Positions 6,808 through 17,758 of a stretch of 64,000 nucleotides of DNA are shown piece by piece. The translations under genes and the position numbers were made by a program. The stretch covers positions 1,302,001 to 1,366,000 of the forward strand of contig NZ_CP128477.1 of NCBI RefSeq assembly GCF_030369675.1. Direction: 5' to 3'. Under the pieces are notes generated by a model. That model was not told the DNA's origin. It was given only the letters and a program-made list of their open reading frames with translations, and did no database searches. Each line of letters starts with the position of its first letter. Within the stretch, counting starts at the first letter, position 1. Source of the stretch: Peteryoungia algae. Its GTDB lineage: Bacteria; Pseudomonadota; Alphaproteobacteria; Rhizobiales; Rhizobiaceae.

Positions 6808-8898
6808 ATGACTGATTATGACGCCATCGTCCCGGCGATCGCTGAGGCCTTGCGCAAGCGCGGGTACGAGACACTTACCCCCGTGCAGCAGGCAATGATC
6901 GACCCCGACCTTCAAGGTCGCGATGCGCTCGTCTCGGCCCAGACCGGATCCGGCAAGACCGTCGCCTTCGGCCTTGCCATGGCGCCGACACTGTTGCCGG
7001 AAGGTGGTCGCTTCGATCGCGCCGGCGCACCGCTGGCACTCGCCATTGCACCGACCCGCGAACTCGCCATGCAGGTCATGCGCGAACTCGAATGGCTCTA
7101 TGCCGAGACCGGCGCGATTATCGGCTCCTGTGTCGGTGGCATGGACATCCGCAACGAGCGCCGCGCCCTTGAACGCGGCGCCCACATCATCGTCGGCACT
7201 CCCGGCCGCCTGCGCGACCATATCACGCGCCGCGCTCTCGACCTGTCGCAGATGCGCGTCGTCGTGCTCGACGAGGCCGATGAAATGCTCGATCTCGGCT
7301 TCCGCGAGGATCTCGAATTCATCCTGGAGCAATCGCCCGACGAGCGCCGCACGCTGATGTTCTCGGCCACCGTGCCGCGCTCGATCGCCGATCTCGCCAA
7401 GAGCTACCAGCGCGACGCACGCCGCATCGAGACGGTCTCGGAGCAGAAGCAGCATATCGACATCGAATACCGTGCGCTGGCAGTCGCCAATCCCGACCGC
7501 GAGAACGCCATCATCAACGTCTTGCGCTACTACGAGGCGAAGAACGCCATCGTCTTCTGCTCGACCCGCGCCGCCGTGAACCACCTGACCGCGCGCCTTC
7601 ACAATCGCGGCTTCTCGGTCGTCGCTCTGTCGGGCGAACTCTCGCAGAACGAACGCACCCATGCGCTGCAGGCCATGCGCGACGGCCGTGCGCGCGTCTG
7701 CGTCGCGACCGACGTCGCTGCCCGCGGCATCGATCTTCCCGGCCTCGAACTCGTCATCCATGCCGATCTGCCGACCAATTCCGAGACCTTGCTGCACCGT
7801 TCGGGCCGCACCGGCCGCGCCGGCAACAAGGGTGTGTCTGCGCTCATCGTGCCGAACAGCGCGCGCCGGAAGGCCGAACGCCTGCTCGGCGGTGCCAATG
7901 TTCGCCCGACCTGGGCCCTGCCGCCGTCCGCCGACGAAGTCCAGGCCCGCGACGATGAACGCCTGATGGCAGATCCTTCGTTGACCCAGGTCATCGGCGA
8001 AGACGAAGTACCGATGATCGAGGCACTGATTGCGACCCATGGCGCCGAACAGATCGCGGCCGCTTTCCTGCGCCTGCAGCGCGGCCACCGCTCGGCACCG
8101 GAAGACTTGATCCCCGTCAGCCTCGAAGCTGGCAAGGCCCGCAAGGAGCCTGACTACGCCAATCCGGCCAATTCGGCGACAAAACCGCGCGGCGATTTCG
8201 GTGCGAGCGTCTGGTTCTCCGTCTCTGTCGGCCGCCGCCAGAATGCCGAGCCCCGCTGGCTGATCCCGATGCTCTGCCGCAATGGCAACATCACCAAAAA
8301 CGAGATCGGCGCGATCAAGATGCAGCCGGAGGAAACCTTCGTCGAGATTGCCGCGAGCGCTCTCGACACGTTCCTCGGCGCCCTCGGCCCCAATAAGGCA
8401 CTCGAACGCGGCATCACACTCTCGCAGCTTCCTGGAATGCCGGACTTTGGCGCACCGCCGAAGGAACGGGCGCCGCGTCCGCCGCGCGAGGAAGGCGACC
8501 GCAAGCCTTATGGAGAGAAGAAGGCCTATGGCGACCGCAAGTCGGACGACCGCAAGCCCTCTGGCGACAAGGCTCCCTTTGGCGAGAAGAAGCCGTTCGG
8601 GGACAAGAAGCCCTATCCCCGCAAGGACGACGCAGCCCCTCGTCCGCCCCGTGACGCCATGGCTGCTGCCGATGCCGAAGTCTGGGGCGACGCCCCGGCC
8701 AAGCCAGCCTTCAAGAAGCCGAAGGGCGCCTCCAACGCCTGGGACAAGTCCGCAAAGCCTGATTGGGCCGGCAAGCCAAAGGGTGACAAACCGGCCTATG
8801 GTGGAAAGCCTGCCTTTGCTGGCAAGCCAAAAGGCAAGTTCGAAGACCGGGGCGCCGCCGCCGGCGCAAAGAAGAAGCCGTACAAGCCGAAGGTCTGA
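6808..8898 (+). CDS. DEAD-box ATP-dependent RNA helicase with basic C-terminal tail
   Basis: This 696-aa protein is a complete DEAD-box helicase: Q motif (TPVQQ), Walker A AQTGSGKT at 44-51, PTREL, DEAD at 155-158, SAT near 186, and HRSGRTGRAG near 330. A DbpA-like RNA-binding domain follows at about 445-530 (residues around FSVSVGRRQNAEPRWLIPML). The last about 150 residues are low-complexity repeats of Lys, Pro, Gly and Asp (GEKKPFGDKKPY type), probably a disordered RNA-binding tail. It probably acts in ribosome assembly or mRNA decay, especially in the cold. It is monocistronic with a UUCG-loop terminator. Confidence 0.93.
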   Translation: MTDYDAIVPAIAEALRKRGYETLTPVQQAMIDPDLQGRDALVSAQTGSGKTVAFGLAMAPTLLPEGGRFDRAGAPLALAIAPTRELAMQVMRELEWLYAETGAIIGSCVGGMDIRNERRALERGAHIIVGTPGRLRDHITRRALDLSQMRVVVLDEADEMLDLGFREDLEFILEQSPDERRTLMFSATVPRSIADLAKSYQRDARRIETVSEQKQHIDIEYRALAVANPDRENAIINVLRYYEAKNAIVFCSTRAAVNHLTARLHNRGFSVVALSGELSQNERTHALQAMRDGRARVCVATDVAARGIDLPGLELVIHADLPTNSETLLHRSGRTGRAGNKGVSALIVPNSARRKAERLLGGANVRPTWALPPSADEVQARDDERLMADPSLTQVIGEDEVPMIEALIATHGAEQIAAAFLRLQRGHRSAPEDLIPVSLEAGKARKEPDYANPANSATKPRGDFGASVWFSVSVGRRQNAEPRWLIPMLCRNGNITKNEIGAIKMQPEETFVEIAASALDTFLGALGPNKALERGITLSQLPGMPDFGAPPKERAPRPPREEGDRKPYGEKKAYGDRKSDDRKPSGDKAPFGEKKPFGDKKPYPRKDDAAPRPPRDAMAAADAEVWGDAPAKPAFKKPKGASNAWDKSAKPDWAGKPKGDKPAYGGKPAFAGKPKGKFEDRGAAAGAKKKPYKPKV

Positions 8899-8945
8899 GC
8901 TTCACCAGCCACAATGCATTTCGGCTTGAAAATCGATGAACGACT

Positions 8946-8972
8946 GACGCCAGCCTTCGGGCTGGCGTCTTC
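8946..8972 (+). terminator. Terminator after the DEAD-box helicase gene
   Basis: A perfect 10-bp stem GACGCCAGCC/GGCTGGCGTC closed by a TTCG tetraloop, then a short T-rich tail. Confidence 0.85.
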
Positions 8973-9038
8973 ATTTCCGCATGGTGGAACAACCATCGTC
9001 ACTCGCGCATTCCCTGCGCGGCAAGGGACGGTGGAACA

Positions 9039-9917
9039 ATGGCGGCAGTGGATGGACAGCAACGCGACAATACGGACCGGCACGAGCCGGACCGCGTAAA
9101 CCGCTTCCTGATCGGCATCGCGCGCGGTGTCGCAGGCGCCCTGCTCTTTTCCATCCCCATGCTGATGACCATGGAGATGTGGTTTCTCGGCTTCTACATG
9201 GAACGCGAGCGCCTGTTTCTGCTGCTTGCCCTCAATTTTCCGCTCCTGATCGGGCTCTCCCATCGAATCGGCTTCGAACACACCGCCACCTGGCGCGAAT
9301 CCACCCGCGACGCCATCGTCGCGTATGGGATGGGGGTGGCAGCCAGTGCATTGATCCTCGTGCTGTTCGGCGTGATCACACTGGACATGGCGCCGCGCGA
9401 ATGGGTGGGAATGGTTGCACTCCAGGCAGTGCCCGCCAGCATCGGCGCCCTGCTCGGCCGCAGCCAGCTGAGCATGCGAGACGAGGACGACGAAGAGGAA
9501 GACAAGACCGGTGATGCGGTGGAAACGAGCTACGCCACGGAGCTCTTCATGATGGCGGTCGGCGCGCTCTTCCTCTCCCTCAATCTCGCCCCGACGGAGG
9601 AGATGATCCTGCTCGCACACAAAATGACGGCCTGGCATGCGCTGGGACTTCTGTCCCTGTCGATCTTTCTCATGCACGGTTTCGTCTACGCACTCGCCTT
9701 TCGCGGTGGCCACAGCCTGCAGGAGGACACACCCGGATGGCACGCCTTTGTCCGCTTCACCCTGCCCGGCTATGTCGTCGCGCTTGTCGTTAGCCTCTAT
9801 GCCCTTTGGACGTTCGGCCGGCTGGATGACCTCGGCTCGGCCCAGGCGATCCTGGCAGTGGTTGTCCTCTCTTTCCCGGCAGCCATCGGCGCCGCTGCTG
9901 CCCGTCTAATCCTGTGA
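9039..9917 (+). CDS. TIGR02587 family integral membrane protein
   Basis: This 292-aa protein has a hydrophilic N-terminus and about seven or eight hydrophobic helices, with an acidic loop (EDDEEEDK) near residue 150. The opening FLIGIARGVAGALLFSIPMLMTMEMWF and a central SLNLAPTEEM segment match my recollection of TIGR02587/DUF2391 membrane proteins. No transport or enzymatic motif is recognisable. It is followed after 11 bp by a TIGR02588-type gene; the two families habitually occur together and probably form a complex. Function is unknown. Confidence 0.85.
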   Translation: MAAVDGQQRDNTDRHEPDRVNRFLIGIARGVAGALLFSIPMLMTMEMWFLGFYMERERLFLLLALNFPLLIGLSHRIGFEHTATWRESTRDAIVAYGMGVAASALILVLFGVITLDMAPREWVGMVALQAVPASIGALLGRSQLSMRDEDDEEEDKTGDAVETSYATELFMMAVGALFLSLNLAPTEEMILLAHKMTAWHALGLLSLSIFLMHGFVYALAFRGGHSLQEDTPGWHAFVRFTLPGYVVALVVSLYALWTFGRLDDLGSAQAILAVVVLSFPAAIGAAAARLIL

Positions 9918-9928
9918 GGAGCAATTCC

Positions 9929-10339
9929 GTGACCCGTTCCAGTGTAAGCAAGAATGCGGAGCAGATCAGTCCCCACTGGATCGAATGGCTGACCGGTCTC
10001 TTGGCCACCGTGATCGTTCTTGCAATGACCGGATGGATCTTTTGGGAAGCCTGGACGACCGACGACAATCCGCCGGTATTGTCGGCGCATGTGCTCGACA
10101 TCAAGCCCCTCCCCGCAGGCTGGCGCGTCATGATCCAGGTGCGTAACGCATCAGACGCGACGGCGGCCGCAGTTGAGGTCAAAGGCACCCTCATGGATGG
10201 CGCAACACCGGTCGAAGAGACGAGCGTGACCTTCGATTATGTGGCCGCCGGCTCCACCAGCAAAGGTGGCTTGCTCTTCGCCAACGACCCTTCTCGCTAC
10301 CGCCTGAGCATATTGCCTGCCGGCTTCACAGAGCCGTGA
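9929..10339 (+). CDS. TIGR02588 family membrane-anchored protein
   Basis: I placed the start at GTG 9929 because GAGGAG stands eight bases upstream, just after the stop of the preceding gene. The 136-aa product has one N-terminal transmembrane helix (WLTGLLATVIVLAMTGWIFW) and a beta-rich outside domain containing WRVMIQVRNASDATAAAVEV, typical of TIGR02588. It is the expected partner of the TIGR02587 protein encoded 11 bp upstream and is almost certainly co-translated with it. The function of the pair is unknown. Confidence 0.85.
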   Translation: MTRSSVSKNAEQISPHWIEWLTGLLATVIVLAMTGWIFWEAWTTDDNPPVLSAHVLDIKPLPAGWRVMIQVRNASDATAAAVEVKGTLMDGATPVEETSVTFDYVAAGSTSKGGLLFANDPSRYRLSILPAGFTEP

Positions 10340-10440
10340 TCGTTCCGTATCGGAACGACAGAACATGCAATCCAGAGTTTCAAATTCATCTTAATTTAAT
10401 TGGTGATGGATTAAATTTGGTATAAGTGCTGGAGACGGCT

Positions 10441-10575
10441 TTACTGTCGGGACAGCTCTCTTCACCTTGACCGAAGGTGGCCACCCAGTCTTACCGGGTC
10501 ACCGATATTTCAGAATGAGTACGCCACCGAAGTCAATGTGGCGGTTCACGGGTATCCGTGGTTTCAAGTTATATT
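10441..10575 (+). ncRNA. Candidate structured RNA leader of the diguanylate cyclase gene
   Basis: Five local hairpins follow each other in about 120 bases: CTGT-CGGG-ACAG (10444-10455), CACCTT-GACCG-AAGGTG (10463-10479), ACCC-N9-GGGT (10483-10499), CGCCAC-N10-GTGGCG (10522-10543) and CACGG-GTAT-CCGTG (10547-10560). The last ends 30 bases before the ATG. Between the second and third hairpins, GGTGGCCACC is itself a perfect palindrome, which could allow alternative folds. It does not match the c-di-GMP-I/II, ROSE or SAM-II patterns I know. It could be an untranslated leader, a riboswitch or thermosensor, or an independent small RNA. Confidence 0.4.
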
Positions 10576-10590
10576 GAATAGGCGGTGGTA

Positions 10591-11436
10591 ATGTTGAAAA
10601 AACAGATAGAAGCCTGGGTGATACGTGACATTGGACTGACCGAGTTCGACAGTTGGGATCCCGTGATGCGTTTCGCGACGCGGTTGTCGATCCGCACCAC
10701 CATCCTTGCCTGTGTGATGGTCGCGCTGATCCTGGTCGTCCTGCACGCTCTGGGTGTTCTTCTCAATCCGCTGCTCCGAGATCTCGCGATTGGCTGCGGT
10801 ATCGCCTTCATCGTGTCCTTCACCCTGACGATGCTCTGCTCCCTTTATATGGGCTATGCCGTGATTCATCTTGCCCGCACGCGGCTCGAATTTCGCCAGA
10901 TGAGCCGGACAGACATGCTTTCGGGCCTGCTCAACCGCCGCGCCTTCATTGAGGACCTTTCCCAGGTGGAACGGGGGCACTTGCTGGTCATCGACATCGA
11001 CCGATTCAAGCAGATCAATGATCGGTACGGACATCTGGCCGGTGACGACGTGATCGTTTCCATCGCCGGGACGTTGAAGGAGATTGCCGGACCGCCGCAT
11101 CTCGTCGCACGCATCGGAGGCGAGGAATTTGCCATCCTTTTCCGCGACACCGATTTCGCCGAGGTCGTGTCGCTCGCAGAAAAGCTTCGCCGGACCGTCG
11201 CCAACCACAAGATCGACGCCGTGCAACACACAATCGCAGTTACCATCTCCGGCGGGCTGGCCGACATCACGCCGATCCGGGACTTTTCTGCGGTCTACGC
11301 CGCCGCTGACCGGGCGCTCTACATCGCCAAATCCGCCGGCCGCAACCGCATCGTGCTCGAACGCGACCTGCCGCGCACCGCACATCTCGACAGTCCGGCC
11401 ATCGATCTGAGCGACGCCGCCTTCAGCGTCGCATGA
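10591..11436 (+). CDS. Membrane-bound diguanylate cyclase (GGDEF)
   Basis: I chose the ATG at 10591, preceded by AGGCGG; a GTG two codons earlier lies within that sequence. The 281-aa product has two predicted transmembrane helices (about 38-58 and 66-92) and a GGDEF domain. SRTDMLSGLLNRRAF opens the domain, DIDRFKQINDRYGH binds metal and nucleotide, and the active-site loop is GGEEF (176-180). The RxxD inhibitory site is not present five residues upstream, so product inhibition is probably lacking. It should make cyclic di-GMP at the membrane. It has a long, hairpin-rich leader and ends two bases before convergent ligA. Confidence 0.92.
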   Translation: MLKKQIEAWVIRDIGLTEFDSWDPVMRFATRLSIRTTILACVMVALILVVLHALGVLLNPLLRDLAIGCGIAFIVSFTLTMLCSLYMGYAVIHLARTRLEFRQMSRTDMLSGLLNRRAFIEDLSQVERGHLLVIDIDRFKQINDRYGHLAGDDVIVSIAGTLKEIAGPPHLVARIGGEEFAILFRDTDFAEVVSLAEKLRRTVANHKIDAVQHTIAVTISGGLADITPIRDFSAVYAAADRALYIAKSAGRNRIVLERDLPRTAHLDSPAIDLSDAAFSVA

Positions 11437-13656
<2,220 letters not shown>

Positions 13657-14472
13657 TCAGTCCTCCACCTTGGCGAGATCAAGACGCGCGGTCAGCGGCA
13701 GGTGGTCTGAGGCAACGCGGGCAAGCGGCGTGTCATGCACCGTGAGATCGGCGATCAACCCGGCCCTGTTGGCCATGATCCGGTCGAGCGACAGGACCGG
13801 AAGCCCTGCCGGGAAGCTTGGGATCGGTGTCGGTAGCGGTCCGAAGATGGGCTCGAGCCGGGTCAGAGCCGAGCCCGGCCCCAGCCGCCACTCATTGAAG
13901 TCGCCCATCAAAAGCGTCGGCCGCTCGTCACGGCTCTGCAGGAGGTCGAGAATGACGTCGGCCTGCTGGCGCCGGGCCCAGCGCAGGAGGCCCAGATGCG
14001 CGGCGATGACGCGAAGCCCTGACCTGCTTTCGAGATCGATCTCCGCGACCAGCGCGCCGCGCGGCTCCAGCCCCGGCAGGGCGACCTGGTGCACGTCGCG
14101 CACGATGCCCTCGCGAAACAGAAGTACATTGCCGCGCCAGCCATGCGACTTCGGACCGGAGATGACGGGAACCGGCAGCAAGCCGGTCTCGAGCCTGAGC
14201 CGGTTGAGGTCGAGCAGACCGGACCGCTCGCCGAAACGCTGATCCGCCTCCTGGAGTGCGATCACGTCGGGGCCAATTTCGCGAATGACGTCGATGATCC
14301 GCTCAGGATCGAAGCGCCCATCTGTTCCAACGCATTTGTGCACGTTGTAGGAGGCGACCGTCATCCCTCCCTCGGTCACCCCGTATACGGCACCCTCGCC
14401 GGGCCGCGATTTGCGATTGCGCAGCGAGGTCACCATCGTGCGTGCGAGGCTGGGCTTAATCTTCTTCATCAC
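13657..14472 (-). CDS. Endonuclease/exonuclease/phosphatase family protein
   Basis: This 271-aa protein is of the EEP fold. The motif series is complete: ASYNVHKCVG, ALQEAD (catalytic Glu), MGDFNEWR (Asp/Asn), and SDHLPLTARL (final Asp-His). The family includes DNases and sphingomyelinase-like phosphodiesterases, and the substrate cannot be told from sequence. It has no signal peptide; the N-terminal about 30 residues are basic. The gene lies between ligA and a cardiolipin synthase on the same strand. A similar EEP/cls pairing is seen in other rhizobia, which hints at a lipid phosphodiester role; that is inference. Confidence 0.85.
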   Translation of the reverse strand: MMKKIKPSLARTMVTSLRNRKSRPGEGAVYGVTEGGMTVASYNVHKCVGTDGRFDPERIIDVIREIGPDVIALQEADQRFGERSGLLDLNRLRLETGLLPVPVISGPKSHGWRGNVLLFREGIVRDVHQVALPGLEPRGALVAEIDLESRSGLRVIAAHLGLLRWARRQQADVILDLLQSRDERPTLLMGDFNEWRLGPGSALTRLEPIFGPLPTPIPSFPAGLPVLSLDRIMANRAGLIADLTVHDTPLARVASDHLPLTARLDLAKVED

Positions 14473-14544
14473 ACCAGATGCATCCGTCGTCTTTTGAGGC
14501 GCCGACCGTTCCGGCCCTGACGGCCACGAATGGTGGTTCGTTTG

Positions 14545-15993
14545 TCAAAGATAGGGCGAACCAAGCCAGAAGAAACGGTCAATCAATCGGTTCGGCAAGG
14601 AACGAGCCCTCAGGCTTTCGAGGGTCACCTGCTCCGCCGTCGCCAGTCTCTCGTCGATCCCGTCCTCGATCTGCTCGGCCAGGCGCCGGTCATAGACTTC
14701 GAGATCGATCTCGAAATTGAGCCTGAGCGAACGCGAATCGAGGTTGGACGATCCGACGAAACACCATTGCCGGTCGACGACCATGAGCTTCGAATGATCG
14801 AAGGTGCCGCTCGACAGATGAACGCTGCAGCCTTCCTGCAGGATCTGGTCGAACTGTCCCATCATTGCACGGGCCACGATGGCGAGATTGTTCTGCGAAG
14901 GCACGATCACATCAACCTTCACCCCACGCCGCGCCGCCGTATTCAGCGCCGCGATGAAGGTCGTATCAGGCAGGAAATACGGCGAGACGATCCGGATCGA
15001 CCGCTCGGCGACGGAGAAGGCGCCGAGCAGGAGCCGGTGATTCGTCTCGAAATGGGCGTCCGGCCCCGACACCACGGCCCGGATCGCGGTCCCCGTCCCG
15101 GATACCGCATCGTCGAGGCGCACTCGCCACTCCGGCCCCAGCAGGACCTCGCCCGTCTCGAAATGCCAGTCCTCCGCCGCAACCGCGAGGATGTCGGCGA
15201 CGACGGGACCGGTCACCCTGAAATGCGTATCACGCGCACCATCAGGCCCGGCAAAGCCGGCGCGAATGTTCATGCCGCCGACAAAGGCCGTTGCACCGTC
15301 CACCACCATGATTTTCCGGTGGGTGCGCAGATTGGCGTAAGGGAGCCGGAGCCCCATGATCACCTGACCGTTGAAGACCGCCACGGGAACGCCGCCCTGC
15401 TCCAGATAGCCGATGATGCTGGGTACGCTGTAACGGGCGCCGACGGCATCGACGAGCACGCGCACCGCCACGCCGCGCTTGTGCGCGGCGATCAGGCAGT
15501 CGGCCACGCGCCGACCGGCGACATCTCGATCGAAGATATAGGTTTCGAGGATGATGCTCTGTTCAGCGGCCTCGATCGCTTGGCACATGCCGTCAAACGT
15601 CTCTTCACCGGTGGTGAGCATCGCAATGTGGTTGCCGGACGAAAGCGGACGAAGGGTCACCTTGTCCCCGAGCAGCTTCATCTGTCCGAACCGGTCGCCG
15701 AACTGCGCAGCCACCGTTTCACGGCTCACGCCATAAAGCGAAAGGCTGCGCGAGATATGGTCGAGTTCCAGGGCACGGCGAGAGATCAGGTTCGCACGAC
15801 GGATACGGTTGATTCCCGCAATCGCATAGATCATTGCCCCCACAAGCGGCGAGAGAATGATCACCCCGACCCATCCGAGGGCAGAGCGAACCTCACGCTT
15901 GGTCATCGCCGCATGCGTCGCGGCGAGCGTGCCGAAGACCACGGAGAGCACGGCAAGGGTCTCGGCCCAGTAGATCTGGATCAGTTCAAGCAT
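14545..15993 (-). CDS. cls: Cardiolipin synthase (phospholipase D type)
   Basis: This 482-aa protein has two N-terminal transmembrane segments (about 5-25 and 35-58) followed by two PLD domains. Both catalytic HKD motifs are intact: HRKIMVVDG with GGMN, and HSKLMVVD with GSSN. It condenses phosphatidylglycerol molecules to cardiolipin at the inner membrane. Length and layout match bacterial Cls. It is transcribed in the same direction as recN upstream and the EEP gene downstream, with gaps of 58 and 72 bp, so partial co-transcription is possible. Confidence 0.93.
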   Translation of the reverse strand: MLELIQIYWAETLAVLSVVFGTLAATHAAMTKREVRSALGWVGVIILSPLVGAMIYAIAGINRIRRANLISRRALELDHISRSLSLYGVSRETVAAQFGDRFGQMKLLGDKVTLRPLSSGNHIAMLTTGEETFDGMCQAIEAAEQSIILETYIFDRDVAGRRVADCLIAAHKRGVAVRVLVDAVGARYSVPSIIGYLEQGGVPVAVFNGQVIMGLRLPYANLRTHRKIMVVDGATAFVGGMNIRAGFAGPDGARDTHFRVTGPVVADILAVAAEDWHFETGEVLLGPEWRVRLDDAVSGTGTAIRAVVSGPDAHFETNHRLLLGAFSVAERSIRIVSPYFLPDTTFIAALNTAARRGVKVDVIVPSQNNLAIVARAMMGQFDQILQEGCSVHLSSGTFDHSKLMVVDRQWCFVGSSNLDSRSLRLNFEIDLEVYDRRLAEQIEDGIDERLATAEQVTLESLRARSLPNRLIDRFFWLGSPYL

Positions 15994-16051
15994 GGCAGAC
16001 CAGCGAAACAGGTTTTGGTGGAAATCGCAACCGACACTGGGCAGACGAGTA

Positions 16052-17725
16052 TCACTCGCCAGCCGCGAGCAGTTTGGCCGCCGCCGCCCGCGCTTCGTCG
16101 GTCACAGAGGCACCCGCGAGCATGCGCGCGATCTCTTCCTTGCGATGGTCCGGCTCCATGATTGCCACCCGCGTCGCAATCTTGTCGCCTGCATCCCCGG
16201 TCGGGCCCTTGGAAATCAGGAAATGCGTCGAGGCGCGTGCGGCGACCTGCGGTGCATGGGTGACCGAAAGTACCTGCACCTTGGCGGAAAGTCGCTTCAA
16301 TCGCTGGCCGATGGCATCGGCCACAGCACCACCCACACCGGTGTCGATCTCGTCGAAGACCAGTGTCGGCGCCGACCCGCGGTCCGCGAGCGCGACCTTG
16401 AGCGCCAGCAGGAAGCGCGAAAGCTCGCCCCCGGAGGCAACCTTCATGATCGGACCGGGGCGCGTGCCGGGATTGGTCTGCACATGGAATTCCACGGTAT
16501 CGATGCCGTCCGCTGTCGCATTCTCGGGATCAGTCGCCACCTCGACCATGAAGCTTGCCCGCTCCAGCTTCAGCGCCGGAAGTTCCTGCATGACGGCATC
16601 AGCCAGCGACTGGGCCGCGTTCCGGCGCTTGGCGGACAACTGGTGCGCCAGATGGTCGTAATGCGCCCTGGTCTCGTGCACGGCGGCCTCCAGCTGGCCA
16701 AGACGCTCCTCGCCGGCATCGAGATCCGCCAGATCCGCCACCATTTTTTCAGCCATTGCCGGCAGATCGACAACGGCGACAGAATATTTGCGACCCGCGG
16801 CTCGGAGCGCGAAGAGACGCTCCTCGACCCGTTCGAGTTCGCGGGGATCGAACTCGGTGCGGCGCAGCGCCGCCTCCACTTCCATCTGGGCGGCAGAAAG
16901 CGTGTCCAGAGCGGCGCCGAGCAATTGCACTGTCTCTTCGAGCAGTCCCGGAGCCTCATGGCTCTTGCGCTCGAGCCGGCGCATCAGCGAGGCGATATGC
17001 GGCACGGGGGACGCATTGCCGTTCAGGAATTCCGATGCTTCGGCGATGTCGCCCGCGATGCGCTCCGACTTCTGCATGGCAGAGCGCCGATCGGCGAGGT
17101 CGTCCTCTTCGCCATCGAGCGGCGACAGCGTCTCAAGCTCCTCGACCGAGGCGCGCAGATAGTCTGCCTCGCGCGCGGCGGCTTCTACCTTCGCCTTGTG
17201 AGTCTTGAAGCTGCGCTCGGCATCGCGCCAACGGCGGTAGCTCTCGCCAAGATCGACGGCCTCGTCGGTCAGCCCTGCAAAGGCGTCGAGCAGCATGCGA
17301 TGTGCATTGGTGTCGATCAGGGCGCGGTCGTCGTGCTGACCGTGGATTTCGACCAGTACCTGACCGATCTGCCGCATGAGCTGCACGCTGACAGGCTGGT
17401 CGTTGATATAGGCGCGCGTACGGCCATCAGCGGACTGAACGCGCCGGAAGATCAGATCTCCGTCATCGTCGACCCCGTTGCCCTTGAGCAAGGTGCGTGC
17501 AGGGTGGCTGTTATCCACGTCGAAGACGGCAGTCACCTGCCCCTTGTCCTCTCCATGGCGCACGAGCGAGCCGTCGCCACGCCCGCCGAGCGCAAGCGAG
17601 AGACTGTCGAGAAGGATGGATTTGCCGGCACCCGTTTCGCCGGTCAGTACGGAAAGACCGGTTTCGAAGGCAAGGTCCAGCCGCTCGATCAGAACGATAT
17701 CGCGGATCGACAGCTGGACCAGCAT
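16052..17725 (-). CDS. recN: DNA repair protein RecN
   Basis: This 557-aa SMC-like ATPase is recruited to double-strand breaks. It has Walker A GETGAGKS near residue 31, a long coiled-coil middle, the ABC signature SGGELSRFLLALK, and Walker B with D-loop LVFDEIDTGVGG. The N-terminal LVQLSIRDIVLIERLDL is characteristic. The length is normal. It follows bamD with a 33-bp gap, an arrangement common in alphaproteobacteria (lpxC, bamD, recN, ligA). No LexA box was recognised near its start, so SOS control could not be confirmed. Confidence 0.96.
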   Translation of the reverse strand: MLVQLSIRDIVLIERLDLAFETGLSVLTGETGAGKSILLDSLSLALGGRGDGSLVRHGEDKGQVTAVFDVDNSHPARTLLKGNGVDDDGDLIFRRVQSADGRTRAYINDQPVSVQLMRQIGQVLVEIHGQHDDRALIDTNAHRMLLDAFAGLTDEAVDLGESYRRWRDAERSFKTHKAKVEAAAREADYLRASVEELETLSPLDGEEDDLADRRSAMQKSERIAGDIAEASEFLNGNASPVPHIASLMRRLERKSHEAPGLLEETVQLLGAALDTLSAAQMEVEAALRRTEFDPRELERVEERLFALRAAGRKYSVAVVDLPAMAEKMVADLADLDAGEERLGQLEAAVHETRAHYDHLAHQLSAKRRNAAQSLADAVMQELPALKLERASFMVEVATDPENATADGIDTVEFHVQTNPGTRPGPIMKVASGGELSRFLLALKVALADRGSAPTLVFDEIDTGVGGAVADAIGQRLKRLSAKVQVLSVTHAPQVAARASTHFLISKGPTGDAGDKIATRVAIMEPDHRKEEIARMLAGASVTDEARAAAAKLLAAGE

Positions 17726-17758
17726 GGGCTCAGTTTCTCACTTCGTGACGGTGAACGG

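Noticed and set aside
14530..16161. 543-codon plus-strand open frame opposite cardiolipin synthase
   Set aside because: It is Arg/His/Asp-rich without domain patterns and mirrors codon use of cls; both HKD motifs are on the minus strand.
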